Shown here: piece after piece, positions 43,540-54,100 of the stretch
How positions within the stretch are numbered: the stretch's first letter is position 1
Layout of the letters: every line of letters begins with the position of its first letter
From: Isochrysis galbana
Taxonomy: Eukaryota; Haptophyta; Isochrysidales; Isochrysidaceae
Reading direction: 5' to 3'
Length of the DNA: 64,000 nt
Assembly: GCA_018136815.1 (NCBI GenBank)
Contig: CM030941.1
Location: 4,049,559 to 4,113,558, forward strand
Program-made: the position numbers and the translations under genes
The notes under the pieces: model-generated
What the model saw: the letters and a program-made list of their open reading frames with translations, nothing else
Database searches by the model: none
Told to the model about the DNA's origin: nothing

Positions 43540-45957
43540 ATGGCGGCCGCAGTCGAGGCAGAGCTTCTCTCCCTCTGGCGCTCTCGGCACACCCCAGGCT
43601 CTCTCACAGCCTCCTCCGAGCGCCTCATCCTGCTCTCCCACCAGCAAGGAGCCCTCGACTCCATCGAGTTCCTTCTTCCTCAGTTCTGCCACCTTCTTAT
43701 CCACCTGGCTCCCACAGACGGCGGAGAGGCCGAGGCGTTGGAGAGGTTTGTCCTCTCGGTCTGCCAGCTCTCCACCCATATCGCGTTGCAGTACTTCTGG
43801 TTCGTGTACGCCGCCCTCGAGGAGAACGCGCCCAAGCGGACCGGAAGAGCCGGAGCCACGCTCTACGCGAGGTGTGCCTCTCTGCTCCTCCACCTCGAGC
43901 AGTGCGTCGTGTACGGCGCGGGGGCATCTCTCGAGCGGACCGAGCACGACCACGCGCTAATGGAGCGATGCGTGCAGGTCGCGCTCCAGACCTCCAGCTC
44001 GCGCGACGGGCTGGCGCCCGGAAGCGCTGGCGTCACCATGATCGCAGGGTACCTCTACAAGCGCGGCGGCGGCACGACGACCAAGTGGTCGCGCCGCGGC
44101 TGGACTCGCCGCTGGGTCGAGGTGCGCAACCGGATGCTTGTGTACTACCCGAGCGAGCGTGACGCGAAGTTCAGCGCGCCGCGCGGCTCGATGCCGCTCT
44201 CCACCGCCGAGCTGCTCCCGCCCGGCTGGAACCGCGGCTCGGGCCTACACGGGCCGCACGGCGGCAAGCTGCGCCACTACCTGGCGGTGCGCTGCCGGCA
44301 GTCGGGCTTGCTGATGGAGTTCGTCGCGCCCGACGCGGCGACGCACTCGCGCTGGGCGACGATGATCAGCATCGCCATCGCCATGCCCACGCCGCCCGGT
44401 CTTAAGCCGGCCGACCTACACCTCGACCAGCTGGAGCAGCAGCTCCAGCCAGCCGCGCGCGCCTCGGCCGACTCGGACACCGAGGCGGAACCGGCTGTCA
44501 GCTCCGACTCGTTGCGCCGTACTGTCTCGCTCAAGTACTCGGGCGCCTACTCGGCGCCCTCGACGCCCGGTGCGCCGCCGCGCGCCGCCTCCGCTGCCGC
44601 CGAAGCGCTCGCGCCCACGGAGGAGGCGGACGGCGAGGCGGGCAGCTCGTGCCGCACGTCGAGCGCGATGCCCGAGCACGAGGTGCAGGAGCGCGTCTAC
44701 GCCTACTTCTCGGCGCAGCGCGACTTTTTGCGCTCTCTCACCAACCTGGCTGAACGGCTCCGCTTCCTACGCGTCGATGAGCGCCAGTCCGCCCTCCAGC
44801 CCGGCCTCGACGCGCTCGCCGTGCCCGAGCAGGCCTACTTTCCCCTCTCGTCGTCGACTGAGCCGCTCCGCCGCATCCTCGCCTTCCCCTCCGACGAGTC
44901 GGTCGTGTTCAACACCAAGGCGCGCTGCCCCCTGCTGCTCGTCGTCGAGGTGCAGCAGCAGGGGTACTCCGTCGCTGACTGCTGCACCGTCCGCCACCTT
45001 CCCGACGGGGTCGATGCGCCGGCGGCGGTGGCGGCCGTGCCTGACGCGCCATCGCTGCCTGCCACGCTCACGCTCTCGGAAAAGAAGAAAGAGCTGTGGG
45101 AGGCCAAGGAGGCGCGCGTGCGAGCGTGCAGCCCGCGCTCCGCGCTGCCCGGCTGGAGCCTCGCATCGCTCATCATAAAGAGCAACGACGACGTACGCCA
45201 GGAGGTCTTCGTCATGCAGCTCATCCGGTACATGCAGGGCATATTCCCGGCCGAGCTCACATGGCTCCGACCGTACCACATCCAGGCGACTGGTCCCGAC
45301 ACGGGCCTCATCGAGACCATCACCTCGGCTGAGGACATCGATCGGCTCAAGAAGCATGACGGCTACACATCGCTCCGCAACCTCTTCATCGAGCGATATG
45401 GCCCCCCCGACAGCGAAGGCTTCCGGCGCGCTCAGGACAACTTTGGCCGCTCGCTCGCCGGCTACTCGATTGTCATGTGGCTATTGCTGCTACGCGACCG
45501 CCACAACGGCAATTTGATGATCGATGCGGAGGGCCACTTCTTCCACATTGACTTTGGCTTCTGCCTCGGCCACTCCACCGGCAAGCAGATTGGCGGCCTC
45601 GTCGAGTCAGCCCCATGGAAGCTCACCGCCGAGTACGTCGCGCTGCTCGACGGCGTCGGCTCATCTGCATATCAACGCTACTGCACCGGGTGCGTCGAGG
45701 CCATGGTCGCCGCTCACGAACATGCTGATGTAATCCTCACCATGGTCGAGATCGCTGGCACGCGCTCCAAGTTCCCCTGCTTCCAGAAGGTACCGCTCGC
45801 CAAGGTGGTGTCGCGCCTGCGCAAGCGCCTATTCGTCGGCAAGACGGCTGAGCAAATCCGCGCCGATTTCCCCAAGGTGATCGAGCATGCGCGCGAGCAC
45901 CGGGGCACCTACGCGTATGATTACTTCCAAAAGATGCAGCAGGGCTACGCCATGTAA
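43540..45957 (+). CDS. Phosphatidylinositol 4-kinase (type III beta-like) with a PH domain
   Basis: A single uninterrupted exon of 805 aa. It makes PI4P at Golgi or plasma membranes. Residues 10-140 look like the lipid-kinase-unique helical domain (LLPQFCHLLIHLAPTDG, QYFWFVYAAL). Residues about 164-288 form a PH domain: GYLYKRGGGTTTKWSRRGWT, RRWVEVRNRMLVYY, HSRWATMISIA. A Ser/Ala-rich linker follows. The kinase N-lobe begins near 455 (FNTKARCPLLLVVEVQ). The ATP-binding Lys is in LIIKSNDDVRQE (about 546), the catalytic loop in LLLLRDRHNGNLMID (about 652), and the metal-binding DFG in FFHIDFGFCLGH (about 670). The C-terminal helix ends YDYFQKMQQGYAM. All catalytic residues are present. PI4K-beta of animals lacks a PH domain. 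The absence of introns contrasts with neighbouring genes. Confidence 0.93.
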   Translation: MAAAVEAELLSLWRSRHTPGSLTASSERLILLSHQQGALDSIEFLLPQFCHLLIHLAPTDGGEAEALERFVLSVCQLSTHIALQYFWFVYAALEENAPKRTGRAGATLYARCASLLLHLEQCVVYGAGASLERTEHDHALMERCVQVALQTSSSRDGLAPGSAGVTMIAGYLYKRGGGTTTKWSRRGWTRRWVEVRNRMLVYYPSERDAKFSAPRGSMPLSTAELLPPGWNRGSGLHGPHGGKLRHYLAVRCRQSGLLMEFVAPDAATHSRWATMISIAIAMPTPPGLKPADLHLDQLEQQLQPAARASADSDTEAEPAVSSDSLRRTVSLKYSGAYSAPSTPGAPPRAASAAAEALAPTEEADGEAGSSCRTSSAMPEHEVQERVYAYFSAQRDFLRSLTNLAERLRFLRVDERQSALQPGLDALAVPEQAYFPLSSSTEPLRRILAFPSDESVVFNTKARCPLLLVVEVQQQGYSVADCCTVRHLPDGVDAPAAVAAVPDAPSLPATLTLSEKKKELWEAKEARVRACSPRSALPGWSLASLIIKSNDDVRQEVFVMQLIRYMQGIFPAELTWLRPYHIQATGPDTGLIETITSAEDIDRLKKHDGYTSLRNLFIERYGPPDSEGFRRAQDNFGRSLAGYSIVMWLLLLRDRHNGNLMIDAEGHFFHIDFGFCLGHSTGKQIGGLVESAPWKLTAEYVALLDGVGSSAYQRYCTGCVEAMVAAHEHADVILTMVEIAGTRSKFPCFQKVPLAKVVSRLRKRLFVGKTAEQIRADFPKVIEHAREHRGTYAYDYFQKMQQGYAM

Positions 45958-46545
45958 CGCGGCTGCGTATGTTGGCGCGCTGTGCGTCACTCCCAGCGCA
46001 GCTCACAGGGGCGTCGTGGTCCATCGGCTAGGCATAACGTTTACTCGTGCTAGTAGATCAGGATCGCAGAGCCACGCATCGCATCTAGCATGCACGAAAC
46101 GAGACGCATGGTGCGAGACGCGAGCCTTCGGATTCGCCCCTCTCGCCACCCCGCGGTGCTTTGCACCAAATTGACGATATGCCGTCCTCTTCTGGCCGCG
46201 CCATGACTTATGCCCTCCGTCCAACTCCCATTGCCGTCGCCAGAGGCATGCAAAAGCGGACCGGACCGCCTTGGTCACTTCGTAGGGCTAGGAGTAAGCG
46301 TCATACGCTGTCGAGCTTTGTGAAGCTGAAATGATGGCCAGCGCAACGCCGCTGCCATCTCTCCCTGGTTTCCGAAAGCTATTGCATCTGAGAGCTCGTC
46401 TCTCATCGCGTCTCAACATTTGTGCGGTATGGTGTCATTTGGCGCATGCTCATTTGTTGATGTCCCCCCCCCCACCCCCACCCCCACCCCGGGCGGATTT
46501 CAGCCCCAGAACGGATTCTCACATTTGCTTATTCGCGCTAAATCT
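45958..46545. other. Intergenic region downstream of PI4K
   Basis: No gene was seen. A CCCCCACCCCCACCCC run lies at 46464-46490. Confidence 0.5.
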
Positions 46546-47565
46546 TTAGCCCAAGAGTTCCGAACTAAGTTTATACTTGGTTGACCCATGGTGGGGCACG
46601 AGCCCCCCCCTCTCTCCACTCCTTCCCTGCCATGGGGGAGGAACCACCCATCCTCCTGGCACGCCTGATGGCTTGCCAGGAGGCCACTGCCCTACTGGCG
46701 ACCCACTCCCTTCCCCACAGGCTCGCCCCACTCGCCCATCCTGGCCCCTCGTGCCTCGTGACCAGCCCATTGCTCCAACCCCCCTCCCCCCCTGGTCGAC
46801 AGGCAGACAGGTGCAGCGTGGGGGCCCCAGAGGCTCAGGAGCGCCAGCGAGGGAGAGGCAGGGGAGGCCAGGGCCCAGCCCCAGCCTCCTCTGCCCCCTG
46901 AGCTGGCCTCCAGGAGCCTCCAGGGGCCGCCAGAGGGCAGCTGGAGGCCTGCCGCAGGCGCGCCATCGCGCGTGCCGCAGGAGAGGGGAGAGAGAGCGCG
47001 GAGAAGGGGGTGGGCGGAGCGAGAGCTCCGCCCACCGAAAAATCGGTAAGTCCCGCTCGCTCCTGTTTACAGGATAAGTCGGGACAGAGTCGGCCGCCCA
47101 CTCGGAGACGCAGGAGGAAGGGGGGGAAAGATCACCGGGGGGAGGCGCGGGCCACCGGACCATATCTAAGCCCTTCACCCCTATCCCCCTAGTAGTGTAC
47201 GGGGGGGGCCGCCTGATGGCGGGGGGAGAAGGAGAAGGGCCGGGGGAATGGGGGTGTAGAAAGTATGCTACGTGCTACTACGTGCAGTAGCAGTAGGTAG
47301 TGGTTCCATTCGTTCGCCGCGAGTGCGGTAAGAATATTAAAAGGGTTTTTTTTAGCCCAAGAGTTCCGACAACCGAGGTTGTGACATACGCCACTATAAT
47401 GCCTACGGACCTGCGAAGCAAAACGGTGCATAAAGCATAAAGGATAAAGGCTTTAGCCTTAGCGCTTCGGCAACTAAGTCTAGCTACTGCTAGTTCGCTC
47501 ATGGGGCATGGGGGGGCACGAGCCCCCCTCTCTCCACTCCTCCCCTGCTGTGGAGGAGGGCATTA
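46546..47565. repeat. Nested dispersed repeats
   Basis: TAGCCCAAGAGTTCCGA occurs at 46548 and again near 47354. GGCACGAGCCCCCC followed by CTCTCCACTCC occurs near 46594 and 47514, each after an AACTAAGT word. Between them lies the 42.1-kb-type repeat (46960-47060) with its 11-bp hairpin. The arrangement reads as one repeat copy interrupted by another insertion. No coding motif is present. Confidence 0.6.
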
Positions 47566-47609
47566 CCGGAGGATACAAGCTCGGGGGACATAGCTTTGCT
47601 CTATAAAAA

Positions 47610-47850
47610 CGGGGACGCCTGGGACCCTAGGAACTATAGACGCTGCTTCAAACGGACTACAAAATCCTCGCTAGGGTGCCTTAGCTAACAGACTCAAGAA
47701 TCAAGAAGACGATACATACGATCATCTCCAAGCAGCAAGTGGGCTTCGTGCCTAGGCGGATGATAGGCGAAGCCACCCATCTCTTGAAGTTCGTGCAAGC
47801 GTACCTCGACGACACTGACGAAGAGGGCCTCAACGTGGATTTTTGATTTC
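47610..47850 (+). pseudogene. LINE-type reverse transcriptase fragment
   Basis: Plus-strand reading gives LLQTDYKILARV, then LTDSRIKKTIHTIISKQQVG, FVPRRMIGEATHLLKFVQAY and EEGLNVDF. This is the order of RT motifs 1 to 3 in non-LTR elements (DYKIL..., QxGF(V/I)PxR, LxxDF). There is an in-frame stop between the first two blocks, and homology ends just before the catalytic YxDD, so the copy is dead and truncated. Confidence 0.7.
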
Positions 47851-48063
47851 TGTTTCTGCTTCTTCGTTTTCCTGCGTGACAGGCAGACGTCAGCCCGTCT
47901 CGGACTCGTTGATTCATCTTCGTGAGCTCGGCGCAAAGCTCATCGAAGTGCTTGGCTCGAACTCACCCGTCACCCGTTTCTATCCACAAATGACCGGTTG
48001 GGCTATACAGTGTCGGTGTAACTATGGGGCGCACACGGGAGTGGCAGCGATCCTGCCGGTGTC
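47851..48063. other. Stretch between RT and integrase fragments
   Basis: No motif was recognised. It may be element-derived sequence or filler. Confidence 0.3.
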
Positions 48064-48358
48064 CTACCCCTTCCGCAACAACATGGCAGGACTTCCAATG
48101 TTTTTATTCCAGCAACTATGACTTTTAAGTCCCTCGGTAGCGCGAGCCATGTTGATCAACGTCTGTTGTGCTCGTTCCACCAGGCCCACGCTCTCGTGAT
48201 GATGAGGTGTGCCCGGCCGCAAGTCGGTGCCGGTGCGCTCGAGGATGATCGAGGTGAGTTGGCTAGCTAGGTTGCTGCCAGAGTCCGAGCGAAGTTGCCT
48301 TGGTACTCCGTGCCGAGAAACGACGTACGACATGAAGGCTGGCGAGGCGAGGAGGGAT
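48064..48358 (-). mobile_element. Retroelement integrase (rve) fragment
   Basis: A fossil. The minus strand encodes YVVSRHGVPRQLRSDSGSNL and TPHHHESVGLVERAQQTL, the second catalytic-Asp and Glu regions of an integrase core. An LTR of another element begins at 48359 and interrupts it. Sequence on the far side (48960-49140) may be the rest of the same pol region but is not recognisable with confidence. Confidence 0.7.
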
Positions 48359-48959
48359 TGTTGGGTATGAGTGTTACGAGAGCGAGAGCGACGAGAGCGA
48401 GAGCGACGAATGACGACTGACGACAGAACGACGGACAGAGACACCCAGGAAAACACTCCGACTCTCGCCCCACGACTTTCTCACATAACTCGACTGAAAT
48501 CAAACCCAAACACTCCGGCCAGACGACGACGGACGACGATCAGAAGGCGATCTGTCGGCGATCCCGTCCGGAAGGGGAATCGCACCATAACGGAAACGAA
48601 GGGCAATCTTGCTACGCAGGATTCCAAGAGACATACCAAATAAGACGAGAGTAGTGCGATGTGCTTAAGGGGGAGGTGCGAAGAGATTGCAAATTAAACC
48701 TGATTGCCCCAGAAGCAGATTAAGAAGCGCAGGGAAGATAGCAAATTAAACCTATCTGCGAGGCGCCTGGGAGGAACAAAGGTGGGGAAACTTCCCTTCT
48801 CTTTCGAGAGAAAGAGAGAGAGCGCTCCACAACCCACGATCCCATGCATCCAAGCGAAGCTTTTTTGAACGAGAACGAGAACGAGAGAATAATAACGATG
48901 AATGCCGAACGACGAAGAGAAGAGCGAAGCCTAACGAGTGTCGATTCGCGAATGCGACA
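48359..48959 (-). mobile_element. LTR inserted into the integrase fragment
   Basis: It runs from TGTTGGGTATGAG (48359) to the common terminus read as TGTCGCATTCGCGAAT on the minus strand at 48959. Its central part matches 25735-26030 closely. No internal element region adjoins it, so it is best read as a solo LTR. Flanking duplications are not obvious. Confidence 0.65.
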
Positions 48960-49601
48960 GTCGCAGACCGGGCACAAAAGCGCTGACGGTGTGGGCAGCT
49001 GGCCCCGCTGCACTTCCACGACGTGCAGAAGCGAGGCAGTATGCTCGGGACCGCAGAACCCGCGCTGAGTAGCCCATCAAGCTCCCCTGTGGTGGTGCCA
49101 AGCGGGTCGTCGAAGGCAGGCATCCCATACATGGCCACTGCCTCACTTGGGGAGGGAGAGCTCCTTACTGCCGACGCGCGCGCACCCGCTCACCTGCCGA
49201 TTTCCCACCTCTCTGTAATTTCTAAGGAACCACCTTAAGAAAACAAGAAAAGATTTGCGTTGATGCTGTACATCGTGAGCTAGAGCTTAGTGCGAGGAAT
49301 TCGCAATTCACAATTCAAAATTCAGCATTATTCTGCGGCTCCTAGGTCGCGTTCCGTCAAACATGGGACGGATGACGGATTCGATTGAGCCATCGAATAT
49401 CCATCATCGTTTTTATTTAAATAAGTCCAATTTTATAGTCACATTCACATATTCAAGTTAAGCAGCATCAAATACTAGATACTAGCCATAGTTTCAGTTT
49501 CGCTTTCGGCGATCGGACGAGGTGCACACTTTGGGCGAAACAGCGGCCGTGAGGCGCCGCAGCGCACCTGCTGAGTCTCAGCCCGAGCGAGGCACGGGGC
49601 T
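48960..49601. other. Retroelement-derived edge and 3' flank
   Basis: 48960-49140 has open minus-strand frames that may belong to the interrupted pol gene. After 49240 the sequence becomes AT-rich and unique. It holds the presumed 3' untranslated region of the minus-strand gene ending at 49602. Confidence 0.4.
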
Positions 49602-50021
49602 CTAGAGGAGGCGCGCACCACTGGGCTCGCTCTTGCTTCCGGCCTCGATTGCGCTTAAGAACAACAGAGTGACCAGGAACAGCGTGATCGTGATGAGGCC
49701 GTAAATGGTGTGGCACGGCAGCCCGTCCGTCATAATTGGCGCCTCGACGCCCGGAAGCCAGGTGCACTGTTCGCAATATGTGCCGTTGCGCAGCGTGTGG
49801 TAGAGCGGGTCCCAGACACCCTCGCCAAACAGCGAGCCATACGTCTGGTTGACCAGCAGCTCGCACGATGCGTTGGGTTGGCCGAGAGGCTTGTACTCCG
49901 GGCCGTACGCCCGCGGCGTCCCGGCAGGGAGCCAGAACTCGAGGGCCTGCTGGCTGCGCTCGGCGGTTGAGGCGGCCGAGCTGATGGCGAGCGAGGCACA
50001 GAGGAGGACGCACTTCCACAT
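49602..50021 (-). CDS. Small secreted/type I membrane protein, 139 aa
   Basis: The start is the ATG at 50021, giving a clear signal peptide (MWKCVLLCASLAISSAAS). The lumenal part has four Cys and N-glycosylation sequons (PNASC, VNQTY, RNGTY), with blocks RAYGPEYKPLG, YGSLFGEGVWDPLYHTL and CEQCTWLPGV. A single C-terminal transmembrane segment (IYGLITITLFLVTLLFLSAI) and a short cytoplasmic tail follow. A GTG-initiated extension upstream is unlikely. I do not recognise the family. It is divergent from the HNH-helicase gene; a TTTATA-like box near 50140 could serve it. Confidence 0.75.
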   Translation of the reverse strand: MWKCVLLCASLAISSAASTAERSQQALEFWLPAGTPRAYGPEYKPLGQPNASCELLVNQTYGSLFGEGVWDPLYHTLRNGTYCEQCTWLPGVEAPIMTDGLPCHTIYGLITITLFLVTLLFLSAIEAGSKSEPSGARLL

Positions 50022-50439
50022 CCTCGAGAGCACGCCCAGCAGCCCCCCGCCCACGGCTTCCCCCCCTCTCTCTCCGTCGGCGCTGCGCTCCTCGCGTCCG
50101 CGGGAGGGGTCCGTTACTCTCTCAATATAAAACGGCTTGCCGCGGGTTTTCGTGGCAGCGTCGCCGGCGCGAAAGTTCGAAAGTTCGTGGGGGCGGGGCC
50201 GGGGGGGGGTTCTATGGAGTGTAGTATTTACTACTTTTTACTTGGAAAGAGAGGAGGAAGAGGTGTGAAGAAAATTGGATGAGCTGAGGATTGTGTTTGT
50301 GAGGGGGAGTGAGGGGAAGGAAGAGAGGGACGGAGAGGGAGAAAGAAAGAAGAGAGAAGAGTGGATGCACGTGAAGAGGAGGAGAGGGAGAGAGAGGGAG
50401 AAGAGTGTGGAGTGGGAAGAGATGAGAGAGACAGAGAGA

Positions 50440-51115
<676 letters not shown>

Positions 51116-51119
51116 GTGG

Positions 51120-54100
51120 ATGGGCGGCGCGATGGCGCTGCTGGTGGCACGCCTGCTGCTCTTGCCCTCGCCAGCGCTGTGCCGCGGCACGGCGGCTCGC
51201 AGCGGGTGGGCGGCGGCCGCGCGCACTCTCTCGCGCGCATGCCCGCTCGCCCACGCTGCGCCGAGAGCAGGAGAGGGAGGGGGAGGAGAGAGAGGAGGAG
51301 GAGGAGGAGGAGAGAGAGGAGAGAGAGGAGAGGGCGGCCTGCCGAGCGGGCTGGGCGGGCTGGGGGAGGGCAGGGGTGCTGCCGCGCGCCAGTCTTGCGC
51401 AGGGGGTGCGCGCGCTGCTCCGCCTCCGCGGCGGAGGGCGCTGGGCGAGCGGCTCAAGAAGACAGTCGCATACCGGCAGGAGTACCGTTGCGCCGGCTGC
51501 CGAGTGCTGTTGCCGCCAACCTTTGAGGTGGACCACGTCGTGCCGCTTGCTCTGGGCGGGCACGAGGGAATGGCCAACCTCCAGGCGCTCTGCCGCGCCT
51601 GCCATGCCCAGAAGACGAGGGACCAGCGGCACATCATCCTAGACGCGAGGAAGAGCGGCCGGGAAAGCCGGAGCAGTCGCGCACACAAGGTGGAGCAGCA
51701 GGGCACTCGGGCAGACGGGAACCAACGGCGCGGGCAGAAGCGGATCGACGGCTTGGTGCCAGGGGAGAGAGCGTCGGGCATGGATACCACGGCGGGCGGA
51801 GAGCAGTTGCGCGGCAGGAGGACGTTCGAGGGAGCTGAGCACACAAGCCCAGGCGCCATGCACTGCGCGGTGAAACGGAGTGAGTATGGGGAGGAGGAGA
51901 AAGCATCTCTCTACGGCACCATCGGCCGAGGCGAGGCTTTACCAGGGGCCGTCAACCTGGGTCATGCGTGCAAAGTGGAGGGCGCGCAGGGCGAGCCGAC
52001 TGGCCCGACGACGGATCTATTTCAATTGCTCGCGGGTCTGAACGCGCAGCAGTTCAGCGCTGCCACCTTCACGGCTGGGCATGTCCGCCTTGCCGCAGGA
52101 CCGGGGACGGGTGCGCGCCAACAATCACGATGGCCGGCGGGAGCCAAAAACGCTACTCTGCGCCCGCAACCCCTTGTCCCGGGACGCTCACGGACATCCT
52201 GTTGCCGGGTGCAGGCAAGACCCGCGTGCTGACCGCGCGCATCGCGCTACTCGTTGCCACGGGCGAGGCGCCGCCCCGCCGCATCCTCGCCATCACCTTC
52301 ACAAACAAGGCGGCACGGGAGCTCAGGGAACGCCTTGCAGCAGCCGTGGGCATACACCAGGTTGCGTGCGCCCAAGCCAAGCGCCCGAGCCGCGCCGTGT
52401 AGGCTCGTCGGAACCGACCGCGCTAGTTCCTCTTGCATCGAGATGGTGAGCCCAAGTGAGGTGCATCCGCGGAATTTGGCAATCACCACGCAACACCTGC
52501 CGGCTTACAGGCTGAGAGAATGACGCTGGGGACCTTTCACTCGCTGTGTCTTGCCATGCTGCGTCGCGACATTGAGGCTCTGCAAAAGGTGGGCCTGCCA
52601 TATCGTCGCGGCTTCGCCGTGTATGATGAGACAGACTCGCTGAAAGTGGTGCGTCACGCCGCGCCCTTGCTCAGGGGTCGTCACCGTCCATTATGGGATT
52701 ACCGAATCGTTTGCAGAACGCCACACGGTGGCACTCACCCTCAACCATTCTCTTTTGAGATGGCGAGCTTGGCGGCAAGTACCGCGTGTACTGCATCCTC
52801 GGCCCCAACGCGAACTGGCGCTTGACCCCCGGGTCGTTGGATGCAGGTCCGCGACTTGATGCAAGAGTCGGGTCTCATCACGTCCGCACGAAAGAAGGAT
52901 GCCTATGACAGGGAGTGGGAGAGCCGCCGCCGAGCCTCGCCGAGCCTTGAGCTGTCGCCCGCTGACGTACACGCCACCATCTCAGCATGGAAGAACTCGC
53001 ACGGCGATGCCGTCTCCTTTAGGGAGGCCACCGACTCGTCGAGGTGAGGGCGACGGGTCGCCCATGAGCGCGCTTGCGGCACGACTCGCGCCAGTACCTG
53101 GATCGAACCCCTGCCACACGTGTCCGCCTTTGCCCGTTGCCCCGGCGGCGCAGTGAGCTCGCGACGATCGCTTCGATCTTCGAGCACTACGAGCGCGAGA
53201 TGCAGGCTAGAAACGCGCTTGACTACGATGACATGCTCTTGCTCGCGGTTCGCCTACTCCGGGAAGACGACGCGGTGAGGGCAAAGTACCACCGATTCTG
53301 GAGCCACCTGCACGTCGACGAGTTTCAGGTGGGCGCGCGGTTTCTGGGGAGTTCACCCGGAGTGTGGACTCCGCATTATAAGCCGGGCTCTGCAGGTCTC
53401 GCTGCCACAAAGTTTGAGCTATGCTCGTGCCCTTGCACCTCCCCACGCGCTCACGTAACTTCACGACTGCTTCTGCGTGTGCTGTGCCACCAATGGTAGG
53501 ATACAAATGCGGTGCAGTACGACCTGCTCCGCCTCTTAGTGCCGCCGCACGGCAGGCTGTTTGTCGTTGGTGACGCAGATCAGGTGCGGCGGAGTACCGC
53601 TCGCGCTCGCCACCAACGCCGTTGCACCGAGCGCTCGTAAAGAAACCCTATGACCTAACCCCCTCAGGCCATCTATGGTTGGCGAGGAGCCGACGAAGCC
53701 AACACTCGCCGCCTCGACTCCGATTTTGCAATACACCCGCCCCTTTCGGCGCCGCCACCGCATGCGATACCCGCCGACGCCCTGGCGTCGCCCCGCAAAC
53801 TCGCCCAGGCCCTTGAGCGCCTCCCGCCACTGATGCCGGAGGGTGCCACCGCGGCGGTGAGGCGCGTCGTCCCACAGCTCGGAGTCCTGCTGCGCCTCGA
53901 ACTCAACTATCGCTCGAGACAGCCGATCTTGGATGCTGCGGCTGCCGCGCTCCGGCCAGCCTACGTGGGACGTGAAGCCGAGCAGCTGAAGCTGGTGACG
54001 CCTCGGAGCCTCGCCTCGCCGGATCAGCCGAGGTCGATTGCCGATACCAGCACGAGCGCGATGGATGGCGCCGACCCCTCCCGCGACGCGGTGGGGTCGG

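Noticed and set aside
42701-43953. Minus-strand Leu/Ser-rich frames over the PI4K 5' region
   Set aside because: They are opposite the purine tract and the kinase exon; the sense strand carries a full kinase.
47040-47070. A 27-nt mini-intron (GTAAGT...TTTACAG)
   Set aside because: It is too short for a spliceosomal intron and has no flanking coding sequence.
46577-47178. Pro-rich frames on both strands
   Set aside because: The region is nested dispersed repeats; no conserved motif.
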